Positions 1-5,983 of a stretch of 7,455 nucleotides of DNA are shown here, piece after piece. A program made the position numbers and the translations under genes. Where the stretch lies: contig JAKEEV010000003.1 of NCBI GenBank assembly GCA_022616395.1, positions 1 through 7,455 on the forward strand, in the 5' to 3' direction. Origin of the DNA: Planctomycetia bacterium. Its GTDB lineage: Bacteria; Planctomycetota; Planctomycetia; Gemmatales; Gemmataceae. Below the pieces are notes generated by a model. The model did not search any database and was not told where the DNA came from. It was given only the letters and a program-made list of their open reading frames with translations. Position 1 is the first letter of the stretch; each line of letters begins with the position of its first letter.

Positions 1-84
1 CCGTTCGACAAGGAAGGCTACAGCGACATCTGGAAAGAAGTGCAACAACTGAATGCGAAGAAGACACCACCCGCGGACGAATGA
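1..84 (+). CDS. C-terminal end of an unidentified protein (partial)
   Basis: An open frame enters from the left edge and ends at the TGA at 82-84, giving 27 residues that finish in a charged tail (…KKTPPADE). The fragment is too short to name a family. Its stop overlaps the ATG of the next gene as ATGA, a common sign of translational coupling. If that start is the one used, this gene is the upstream member of the HEPN operon and probably its functional partner. The reading frame is open throughout, but function is unknown. Confidence 0.6.
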   Translation, partial: PFDKEGYSDIWKEVQQLNAKKTPPADE

Positions 85-746
85 TTTTGGCGAACGGCGA
101 GCCGTCAGCCCGCCGAGTTGATTCACGAGTTGTGTTATTACGAGTCAACCGCTGGAACTGGGATGCGGATATGCCATCACAAGCCATGAACGCTTGGGTT
201 TCGACTCGTGCTGCCGTATTGGATGAATTGCTGGGCGTTATCGGTGTCATTCGCGGGTCGAAAAAGGTTCAGAGAACAGCCATCCAGTACCTGTCTCGAT
301 CTTTTGCCGTGATGCTGTCAGCCGAGTTTCAGGGCTTCTGCAAGGATTTACACCGCGAATGTGCGGAACATTTTGCGTCGTTAGTACCTGCCGGGATCGA
401 AGATGTGGTACTTCAACAGTTCCTTGCTCAACGACTTCTGGATCGAGGAAATCCGAATCCGGGCAACATCGGCGCGGACTTTAATCGCCTGGGACTGAAA
501 CTCTTCGACGAAGTGTTCCGAACGGACTCGCGAGTCCTCACTTGGCGGCAGGAATTGGATAATCTGAATGAGTGGAGGAATGCCGTTGCTCACAATGACT
601 ACGCCCCAGCTCGGATCAGTGCCCAATCGCAGCTCACCCTGACGCAATTACGTTCCTGGCGGTCGGCTTGTAACCACTTGGCAGTAGTATTCGATAAGGT
701 GCTGGGAAAACATCTCGAAACGAAAACCGGCGTGAAGCCGTGGTAG
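81..746 (+). CDS. HEPN-like domain protein, possible RNase
   Basis: The product is 221 residues, mostly predicted alpha-helical. The key signal is R166-N167-A-V-A-H171 in 'EWRNAVAHND', the Rx4H pattern with a polar residue after the Arg that marks HEPN domains, many of which are metal-independent RNases. The motif lies in the C-terminal third, between a long helical region (about 36-120) and a final helix pair (about 183-215), as is usual for the fold. HEPN proteins often act as toxins or as effectors of anti-phage systems; that role here is inference. Start choice is open. ATG 81 overlaps the upstream stop (ATGA) but has only a poor, close GGA. ATG 171 (MPSQAM…) has GGGA at 160-163 with 7-base spacing, and it removes an Arg-rich N-terminus that does not look like part of the domain. 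The gene looks more AT-rich than its neighbours by eye. The exact HEPN subfamily is not assigned. Confidence 0.7.
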   Translation: MILANGEPSARRVDSRVVLLRVNRWNWDADMPSQAMNAWVSTRAAVLDELLGVIGVIRGSKKVQRTAIQYLSRSFAVMLSAEFQGFCKDLHRECAEHFASLVPAGIEDVVLQQFLAQRLLDRGNPNPGNIGADFNRLGLKLFDEVFRTDSRVLTWRQELDNLNEWRNAVAHNDYAPARISAQSQLTLTQLRSWRSACNHLAVVFDKVLGKHLETKTGVKPW

Positions 747-748
747 TT

Positions 749-753
749 GGAGG
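749..753 (+). promoter_or_regulatory. Shine-Dalgarno site that fixes the start at 761
   Basis: GGAGG lies 7 bases before ATG 761. This favours 761 over the in-frame GTG at 740, which sits inside the end of the HEPN gene and has no such site. Confidence 0.7.
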
Positions 754-760
754 GTATCCG

Positions 761-1060
761 ATGAGTATCGAGACTTCAAAGTCCGCTGCGAAGCCCAAGT
801 TTCGGGTTGGGGAGTGGGTTGCGTATACCTCGGGAATCTCGCGTCACGTCGCGGAGGTGATTGAGGATGTCGGCCCTGTCGGCGCACGCGGTCGGCGTTT
901 CTATCGCCTGCGGGAACCGATCTGGTATGGTGAACCAGTTGAGTACGAGTTGCCAGAAACTTCCCTTGAGCCGGCGACTCACGACGACCTGAAACGTCGC
1001 TATCCACCAGAACAGCAGCCGCCCAGCCCGGATGATCTTCCCCAATCGGACTACGAATAA
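761..1060 (+). CDS. Small SH3/KOW-like hypothetical protein
   Basis: This is a 99-residue protein following the HEPN gene after 14 bases, so it is very likely co-transcribed. Residues 14-20 (FRVGEWV) open a beta-rich core that runs to about residue 65, with V/Y/R alternation and a Gly-rich turn (GPVGARGRRFYRL, 38-50). This looks like a small SH3 or KOW-type barrel, as found in proteins that contact nucleic acid or protein partners. The C-terminal third (about 70-99) is rich in Pro, Asp and Glu and probably disordered. I recognise no named family. As the partner of a putative RNase it could be an antidote, sensor or adaptor, but that is inference from position only. The frame and the strong ribosome-binding site make it a convincing gene. 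Confidence 0.7.
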   Translation: MSIETSKSAAKPKFRVGEWVAYTSGISRHVAEVIEDVGPVGARGRRFYRLREPIWYGEPVEYELPETSLEPATHDDLKRRYPPEQQPPSPDDLPQSDYE

Positions 1061-1119
1061 CCCACGACTCACGGAACAGCCCGCGCGAACCAACTCCGTC
1101 AAGCGTTCGTGGAAGGGGA

Positions 1120-1138
1120 ATCGCCGGTGGTCGGCGAT
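1120..1138. terminator. Short hairpin between convergent genes
   Basis: ATCGCCG (1120-1126) and CGGCGAT (1132-1138) form a perfect 7-bp stem around a 5-base loop. It lies between the end of the + strand HEPN operon and the end of the - strand acyltransferase, touching the latter's stop codon. There is no clear U tract on either side, only a pyrimidine-rich tail on the - strand. It could act as a weak bidirectional terminator. Confidence 0.3.
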
Positions 1139-1911
1139 CACGCGAGAGGTTGCAGCATGTCTTGTATCCGGTTGGTCCTCGCAAGGAGTTCGTCGAGGAT
1201 GGAGCCGGTGAGTTCCTCTTCCAGTCGGGTCAGGGCACGAGCTACCGTTGCTCCGTCGAGTGTGCGGTGGTCATACACAAGTCGCACGTTCACAAATCCG
1301 TCGCGGTCAATCACGCCGTAAGTTAGAGTCGTGGTGAGAGGAGAGATTGGGTGAAGCGATTCCGCGCCCAGCGACGAGTAAACGCTCAGGCCGAACGTTC
1401 CGAACTGGTTCGCCCGACTGCGCGGAAGGTTCAAGCCCAGCCAGAGCAACGCCCGGCGGATCGGTCGCGGGAGCCGACCCATCCAGAGCATTTTTCGGAA
1501 CGGCTTGACCTGTTCGATTGGCGACTTCGCAAAACTTCGCACGCGCTTATCAATTTCGGTTAGGGGAAGTTCCGCGGGGTTAACGATTCGCCCGAAGAAC
1601 ACCGCCTTCTCTCCGAGATACTCGCGTTCGACGGCAATCGATGCCACGCTCGTTGGGTATTCGCACAGGTGCGCCCACGGCAGGGCAACGTAAGCGCGTC
1701 GAAGTTCCGGCATCGCATCCGCCACTCGCGCGTAGGCTTTGAGGAAGAGCGCGGGCCAGCCCGGTCTGTCGGTAATCACCTCTCGAGCGGCCGCGACCTC
1801 GGCTAACTGCATTGTGCGCTGAACCGGGACAGTCGGGATGCCATTCGCGAGCCGGAGCAAGTCCGCGAGGAACTTTCGGGGGGCTGACAATTCGAGCCAT
1901 CGCCCACGCAT
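1138..1911 (-). CDS. Stand-alone CoA-dependent acyltransferase (E2 catalytic-domain / CAT-like fold)
   Basis: The 257-residue product resembles the catalytic domain of 2-oxo acid dehydrogenase E2 acyltransferases. Near the C-terminus D214-H215-R216-T-L-D219-G220 matches the DHRxxDG active-site motif, in which His is the general base. Before it, 'FGTFGLSVYSSLGAES…PISPLTTT…YGV' (170-200) parallels the E2 stretch of the form GTFTISNLG…PIINPPQ…ILGVG. There is no lipoyl domain, no peripheral-subunit-binding domain and no linker, and the length equals one catalytic domain, so it is unlikely to belong to a dehydrogenase complex. It more likely moves an acyl group from CoA or a carrier protein to a small molecule or lipid. 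AGGA stands 7 bases before the ATG. It follows the methyltransferase gene by 12 bases and is surely co-transcribed with it. Substrate unknown. Confidence 0.75.
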   Translation of the reverse strand: MRGRWLELSAPRKFLADLLRLANGIPTVPVQRTMQLAEVAAAREVITDRPGWPALFLKAYARVADAMPELRRAYVALPWAHLCEYPTSVASIAVEREYLGEKAVFFGRIVNPAELPLTEIDKRVRSFAKSPIEQVKPFRKMLWMGRLPRPIRRALLWLGLNLPRSRANQFGTFGLSVYSSLGAESLHPISPLTTTLTYGVIDRDGFVNVRLVYDHRTLDGATVARALTRLEEELTGSILDELLARTNRIQDMLQPLA

Positions 1912-1923
1912 GGGGTGATCCTT

Positions 1924-2691
1924 TCAACTCGGCTTGTGGGCGCGGAAAATGTACGCCTGATCGCAGTAGCTCAATCGCTGAGCGATCTGCACGAACCCGA
2001 CAGCAGCCAGCTTGCGGGTGACCACATCGGCGGGCAAGTAGTGGAACCGGCCGGCTCGCGCCTCGCGCTTCAGCCATCGCCCGTACCAGAGCATCCGCCA
2101 CGACCGCTTCAGATATTGCAGTGGACGTTCGGATTGGAATGCGGCCAACAGAGAGAACCGGGCCACCTTCGCCCAGGATGGATTCGGCACGTTGACCGAA
2201 AACACGAACCTCCCGCCTGGACGGATGATGCGGAACACTTCAGTCAGGAGTTGGTCGTAGGCAGCGGTTGTCCAGGTTCCGGTCGCGAGGTCGAACGCTT
2301 CGGCGTAGGAGATCGACAGCCCCGACACGACATGATCGAACTCGCGATCCGCGAACGCTTCCAGTCCGGCGCTAAAGTCATGGCAGACGAACTGGATTCG
2401 CTCGCCCGGCGCGGGAGTCAAGTTTTCCCGCAATCGTGCGTAGGCGTCCGCATTCGCTTCAGCGCAATCGGCACCCACAATCTCCGCAACCGTCCCCGCA
2501 GTGCGTTCCCAGATTGCCCGCGTGATCGCGCCTCCTCCACAGCCAAGATCGAGCCATCGCTCACCGGAACCGGGATTGGCCCACGCGAGGGTATCAGCAA
2601 GCAACTGGCGGTAAGGAGGCAGATCGTGTTGCCCCCAGAACGCCTTGGCGCATCGAGTGTCAGGCCAGTAACTCCGGGCAACGGCCGGCAT
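1924..2691 (-). CDS. Class I SAM-dependent methyltransferase
   Basis: The 255-residue protein has the Rossmann-type methyltransferase core. Motif I is W46-LDLGCGGG-54, which binds SAM. An acidic residue ends strand 2 (VGADCAEAN, 72-80; D75 is the likely ribose ligand). 'CHDF' at 103-106 follows strand 3, 'FDHVVSGLSISY' (118-129) is the motif IV region, and 'RIIRPGGRFVFSV' (154-166) is the typical post-motif stretch. The region after about 170 is rich in Trp, Arg and Tyr and probably forms the acceptor site or touches a membrane surface. The N-terminal 'YWPDTRCAKAFW' precedes the core as a cap helix. GAGG lies 5 bases before the ATG. The gene is coupled to the acyltransferase downstream, so both probably act on the same molecule. 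The acceptor atom and substrate cannot be told from sequence. Confidence 0.88.
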   Translation of the reverse strand: MPAVARSYWPDTRCAKAFWGQHDLPPYRQLLADTLAWANPGSGERWLDLGCGGGAITRAIWERTAGTVAEIVGADCAEANADAYARLRENLTPAPGERIQFVCHDFSAGLEAFADREFDHVVSGLSISYAEAFDLATGTWTTAAYDQLLTEVFRIIRPGGRFVFSVNVPNPSWAKVARFSLLAAFQSERPLQYLKRSWRMLWYGRWLKREARAGRFHYLPADVVTRKLAAVGFVQIAQRLSYCDQAYIFRAHKPS

Positions 2692-2806
2692 CCTGTCCTC
2701 GCCGTGTGTGAAGTTGGGGAAGGGTACTCGGTCTTGGGTCTCAACCCGCGAAGCGACCAGAGCGGGCGCAACCGTTCCGAAGTCACCTCAGATTCCTGAC
2801 GGATGC

Positions 2807-2835
2807 GAGTAACCCAAGTGAAGTGATTTTGTCAA
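2807..2835 (-). promoter_or_regulatory. Possible promoter for the methyltransferase-acyltransferase pair
   Basis: On the - strand a perfect TTGACA (2835-2830) is followed after 17 bases by TTACTC (2812-2807), a poor -10 match. It lies in the 210-base gap upstream of the methyltransferase, just past a hairpin that may end the preceding transcript. The -35 box is good and the -10 box weak, so this is only a candidate. Confidence 0.25.
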
Positions 2836-2838
2836 GAG

Positions 2839-2879
2839 CGTCTGGAAAGCCGAATCGGCCGCTAACACGCGGCCAGACG
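2839..2879 (-). terminator. Hairpin after the CPBP gene
   Basis: CGTCTGG (2839-2845) pairs with CCAGACG (2873-2879), extended by CCG/CGG (2850-2852 with 2870-2872) across a 4-base bulge. A nested alternative, GGCCGC/GCGGCC (2857-2862 with 2869-2874), uses some of the same bases. It starts 22 bases past the CPBP stop on the - strand. The 3' tail is not a clear U run, so it may be a weak or factor-dependent terminator. Confidence 0.35.
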
Positions 2880-2901
2880 AATTGATGTGTCGGGGATTGT
2901 T

Positions 2902-3729
2902 TTACGCAATCATCCCGGCGTTGATCGCGTAGGCCAATCCGCCGAGGTAGAGGGCCATGCTCGTCACACCGAACAACCCACAGATGGGATAGGACGAGTA
3001 GCCGACCAACCACGGAGGGCCTTTGTACTCCACGAATGGCCGAAGCACCTGAATGAATACCACTCCGCCCGCGTGGATCGCGACCGGCAGCCAGTACGAA
3101 GAGCCACCGATCAGGTAAGCCGATCCCAGGATCACTCCCAGCCCGAAGAGGCCGAACGCGGGGAGAAGCAGTCGCTTCTGCGGGCGGAAGAAGTGGACTG
3201 ATGCGAAGATCGCGGAGCTGAGCACAATCGCCGCGACCATGCCGCTACGTCCGGTCATCGTGAGCAAGAGCGAGTTGAGCAACACACCCCGGAACACCGC
3301 CTCTTCCACGAACGCCAAAGGCAACGCGGTAACCAGACAGCGCGCGACCCTTTTCATCGCCTTCGCGGGGTTGCGGGGCGGGGTGAACTTCACCCAACCA
3401 ACCAGCACATTGAGCGCGAACATCGGACACAAGCAGAGGAACGCCGAGAGCAGAATGCCCGCGAAGAGTCCCCAGTTCGCCGGGTGCAATCGAGAGCGGT
3501 GGTAATCGAGTGGGTGTTCGCTAATCGTCGCGGGGTAACCGAAAAGCACCCCCAACAGCACGCCTTGAAGCGCGAGTTTCATACCCCAGCGAACAAGCGG
3601 CTTCTCGGAGCGATGTCGCAGCGGTCCCACACACCACGGTTCGCGCGCGCAGATCAATAGCAGAGTTTGAGCCAGCCACAGAGCAGCGATTCCGCAGAGA
3701 ATCACAGCCAGAAGGATCGTCGCGTTCAT
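2902..3729 (-). CDS. CPBP family intramembrane metalloprotease-like protein
   Basis: The 275-residue, very hydrophobic protein has about seven or eight membrane segments (roughly 2-27, 48-68, 85-112, 132-158, 162-182, 186-208, 213-232, 247-272). The family signature is clear: E142-E143-A-V-F-R147 is motif 1 (EExxxR), F175-A-S-V-H179 is motif 2 (FxxxH), and H219 begins motif 3. The usual Asn or Asp four residues after that His is Val223 here; the 'HAGxVF' form occurs in part of the bacterial family. CPBP proteins are inner-membrane relatives of the CAAX protease Rce1, used in peptide maturation or self-immunity; many have no known substrate. The start overlaps the stop of the upstream acyltransferase gene by ATGA, so the two are translated together. 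This suggests a shared membrane role, though the link is inference. Confidence 0.88.
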   Translation of the reverse strand: MNATILLAVILCGIAALWLAQTLLLICAREPWCVGPLRHRSEKPLVRWGMKLALQGVLLGVLFGYPATISEHPLDYHRSRLHPANWGLFAGILLSAFLCLCPMFALNVLVGWVKFTPPRNPAKAMKRVARCLVTALPLAFVEEAVFRGVLLNSLLLTMTGRSGMVAAIVLSSAIFASVHFFRPQKRLLLPAFGLFGLGVILGSAYLIGGSSYWLPVAIHAGGVVFIQVLRPFVEYKGPPWLVGYSSYPICGLFGVTSMALYLGGLAYAINAGMIA

Positions 3730-4694
3730 GCCGCCCTCGCCGCATGATGCCCGATGGTTGCCGGTTGACGGAGAACCTTCGTCCAGCCCTTATCCAGCCA
3801 GAACAGCCAGTCGGCGGGAGATTGCCGGAGCTTCGTCTCGAAGTGCGAACACCACCTCTGCAAGCCGTCGCGCAGTGCGGTCTCGCGGTCGGCGCTCTTG
3901 GGCAATTCCAGCGGTTCGGAGAACACAACACGCAGCCGTTCGCGAGACGGGCAGGTCGGGTCTGTTAGCCACTGCGAGCCAGCCGTGATGAGTGGAGCGC
4001 CGGAGCGCATCGCCAGCAGGATCATGCCGGGCGAAAGCAAGACAGTGCGGCCGAAGATGTTGACCGGCAGACCGGAAGTGCGTGACGTGAGCACATCTGG
4101 AGTGATTCCAAGCGTGCCTCCTCCGCGAAGAACGCGAAGCATGGCGATCATGTCACCAGCAGCCGAACCCGCGCGCGGTCGGAGGACAGTTTGCACACCT
4201 AACGCGCGATACCAGCGATCCTTCACCCCGGCCCAGCCCGCGTCCTTGCTTTCGCGCACAAGAGCCGTGACCGGATGTCGGCGATGGATCAGCGCGGCCG
4301 CAATCTCGTGGCAGAACAGATGCGGAGCCGCAAGCACCACGCCCTTTCCGCGCGCAACCGCATCATCGAAGTGCTTCACACTGTCAGGATCGAGATCGAG
4401 TTGCGTGCCCGCGAGTGAGCCATCAAAACCGGCTTGATACACGCCGAGACTATGCCCAATCCACAGCCCCAATCGGCGGAAGTAAGCCGCGATCGTGGAG
4501 TCGGATGAGTCCATTCCCGCCGCGTGCAGATTGTCGATCAACCGCTGACGCAGCCACGGAAGAAGATGAGCGAACCGGCCAAGCGATACTCCGAGCGACC
4601 GGCTTCTCACACAACCGAGCGAACCAGCCGCGCGCAGTGCCGCAACTGTTGCTCCTCTGGTAATTTGCCGCCGAAGACCATCGAGCCACTTCAT
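3726..4694 (-). CDS. LpxL/HtrB-like lysophospholipid acyltransferase
   Basis: The 322-residue protein matches the late lipid A acyltransferase family. H125-L-F-C-H-E130 in 'APHLFCHEIAA' is the catalytic Hx4(D/E) motif. Further family features are 'GGGTLGITPDVL' (191-202), 'VNIFGRTVLLSPGMILLAMRSGAPL' in segments between 211 and 235, and a C-terminal 'PADWLFWLDKGW' (293-304) near the usual WxxRW-type end. The N-terminal 'LGRFAHLLPWLRQRLIDNLHAAG' region (38-60) is also typical. These enzymes work at the inner membrane and add an acyl chain from acyl-ACP to a lipid acceptor. Whether the acceptor here is lipid A or another lipid is open. GGAGG lies 7 bases before the ATG. It is the first gene of the - strand cluster and overlaps the CPBP gene by 4 bases (ATGA). 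Confidence 0.88.
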   Translation of the reverse strand: MKWLDGLRRQITRGATVAALRAAGSLGCVRSRSLGVSLGRFAHLLPWLRQRLIDNLHAAGMDSSDSTIAAYFRRLGLWIGHSLGVYQAGFDGSLAGTQLDLDPDSVKHFDDAVARGKGVVLAAPHLFCHEIAAALIHRRHPVTALVRESKDAGWAGVKDRWYRALGVQTVLRPRAGSAAGDMIAMLRVLRGGGTLGITPDVLTSRTSGLPVNIFGRTVLLSPGMILLAMRSGAPLITAGSQWLTDPTCPSRERLRVVFSEPLELPKSADRETALRDGLQRWCSHFETKLRQSPADWLFWLDKGWTKVLRQPATIGHHAARAA

Positions 4695-4843
4695 CGGCGG
4701 GCCTCCCGCAAATCAGTCAAGTTTCCCCGACCGCGTAAATAACAATCGGATGCGCGGAGCAAGCGACGTGAACAAATCAGGCGGTATGGGCGGACCAGCG
4801 AGTGAGTGCTAGGATGCCTCGAAATCAATGCGGAGACCGAACG
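4695..4843. promoter_or_regulatory. Divergent intergenic region
   Basis: These 149 bases separate two divergent genes and must hold promoters for both. An AT-rich patch around 4735-4746 (GTAAATAACAAT) is the best place for a leftward -10. TAGGAT at 4810-4815 is a possible rightward -10 without a good -35. The octamer CAAATCAG occurs at 4709-4716 and 4773-4780. No box match is strong. Confidence 0.35.
4832..4836 (+). promoter_or_regulatory. Shine-Dalgarno site that fixes the aldolase start
   Basis: GGAGA lies 7 bases before ATG 4844. This supports 4844 over the in-frame GTG 4802 and ATG 4814. The protein from 4844 begins in the way HpaI-family proteins usually do. Confidence 0.6.
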
Positions 4844-5638
4844 ATGCGTATCAACTCCGCCAAGCGGCTGCTTCGTGAAGGGAAGCCGGCCGTTGGCACG
4901 TGGCTATCGCTTGGCAACATCACCGCGGCTCGCTTCCTCGCGCGGATGGGCTTCGACTGGCTGACGGTCGATGTCGAGCACTCGCTGGTGAATGTCGAGA
5001 CCACCACGCACATGATCGCGGCCATCGCGGACGCGGGTTGCGTTCCTCTGGCTCGTGTACCAAGCAACCGACACGATCACATCAAGCGCGTACTCGATAA
5101 CGGCGGCTTCGGAGTCGTCGTGCCGATGGTGATTACCCGTCAGGAAGCGCAAGACGCGGTGAGCGCGTGTCTGTATCCGCCTCACGGCACGCGCAGCGTC
5201 GGCGGAAGCGTTCACGCACTCAATTTCAACGCGACTCCCGCCGACTACTACGCGAAGGCTAACGACGAGCTACTCATTGTGCTTCAGTGCGAGCACATCG
5301 ACGCGGTGAGGAACTTCGACTCGGTTTACTCCGTGCCAGGTGTGGATGCGGTGTTCGTTGGTCCGAACGATCTGGCCGCGAGTATGCGAACTCCCGACGG
5401 CAAGCCGCCCGCGCCAGACGTATTTAAGCAAGCACTTGGCGACATCCTGGCGGGTTGCAAGCGGATCGGCGTCCCGGCGGGCATTCACACCTTCAGTATC
5501 GAAGAAGCGAAGTCACGCATTGCCGAAGGCTGGCAGTTCATCGCGGTGAACAGCGAACTGAAGTTCATGACCGAGACCGCGAAGAAAGTGACGGATGCGC
5601 TGAACCTGGGCAAAGGTGGCGACCTGGCAAAGTATTGA
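4844..5638 (+). CDS. HpcH/HpaI family class II aldolase
   Basis: The 264-residue product covers a full HpcH/HpaI aldolase domain, the group that includes 4-hydroxy-2-oxoheptanedioate aldolase, 2-dehydro-3-deoxyglucarate aldolase (GarL) and RhmA. These are cytoplasmic TIM-barrel enzymes that use a divalent metal to cleave or form 2-oxo acids, giving pyruvate or hydroxypyruvate plus an aldehyde. Visible family marks are 'GTWLSLGN' (18-25), D43-V-E45-H46 with the likely catalytic His, R71, 'YPPHGTRSVGG' (111-121), E150 in 'QCEH' (metal ligand) and 'GPNDLAAS' (173-180) with D176 (metal ligand). No key residue is missing. The exact substrate cannot be fixed among the paralogous groups, so I give no gene name. 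It stands divergent from the lipid cluster, and a large inverted repeat follows its stop. Confidence 0.92.
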   Translation: MRINSAKRLLREGKPAVGTWLSLGNITAARFLARMGFDWLTVDVEHSLVNVETTTHMIAAIADAGCVPLARVPSNRHDHIKRVLDNGGFGVVVPMVITRQEAQDAVSACLYPPHGTRSVGGSVHALNFNATPADYYAKANDELLIVLQCEHIDAVRNFDSVYSVPGVDAVFVGPNDLAASMRTPDGKPPAPDVFKQALGDILAGCKRIGVPAGIHTFSIEEAKSRIAEGWQFIAVNSELKFMTETAKKVTDALNLGKGGDLAKY

Positions 5639-5643
5639 GGAGA

Positions 5644-5747
5644 GAACTAACCACAAAGGCACAGAGACACAGAGAAGACAAAGATAGAGAAAAGCAGAAT
5701 TCATTTCATCTGTTTTCTCTGTGTCTCTGTGCCTCTGTGGTTAGTCC
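5644..5747. repeat. Long imperfect inverted repeat (CACAGAGACACAGAG type)
   Basis: The left arm (5644-5680) and right arm (5711-5747) are reverse complements over 37 bases with 3 mismatches, all transitions. A 30-base loop separates them. The cores contain 'GGCACAGAGACACAGAG' and its complement. Palindromes of this kind are scattered through many planctomycete and other environmental genomes, and their translation gives the familiar false peptide 'LCLCASVV'; this recognition is from memory. It begins 6 bases after the aldolase stop and would fold into a long stem in RNA, so it may also end or stabilise that transcript. It could be a MITE-like element, but no flanking target duplication is obvious. 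Confidence 0.85.
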
Positions 5748-5983
5748 TGTCTTTCTCCTTGTCCACTCGCCATTCGCGCAGTAAGTAATTTCAGTCGAGA
5801 GAACCGCACGAGGTTTTGCAAGCAATGACGGCTCTGACGCGAAACTGGCCGGCATACTCCGCAGTCGCGGGTCGTGCCGGTATTCGCGCGCTTGCCACCA
5901 TCATTAGCGCCCTCGCTATCGCAGCGGCAGAGGCCGCAACCTGACTCCGGTAACTCGACTTCTTGGTTGCAAAACACCTAAAG

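Noticed and set aside
648..1184. 178-codon open frame on the - strand
   Set aside because: It spans the ends of two well-supported + strand genes and has low-complexity Arg/Pro/Ser content.
1915..2799. 294-codon open frame on the + strand
   Set aside because: It lies antisense to the methyltransferase, which shows all family motifs in order. The + frame gives Arg/Pro-rich sequence without recognisable domains.
3898..4437. 179-codon open frame on the + strand
   Set aside because: Antisense to the LpxL-like gene, whose Hx4E motif and family features are clear. Long shadow frames are expected at this GC.
4709..4780. Octamer CAAATCAG twice in the divergent region
   Set aside because: Two copies 64 bases apart without symmetry or link to promoter boxes are too little to call an operator.
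5455..5784. 109-codon + strand frame ending in LCLCASVV… sequence
   Set aside because: It starts inside the aldolase gene in another frame and runs through the inverted repeat. Such peptides are a known false translation of this repeat.
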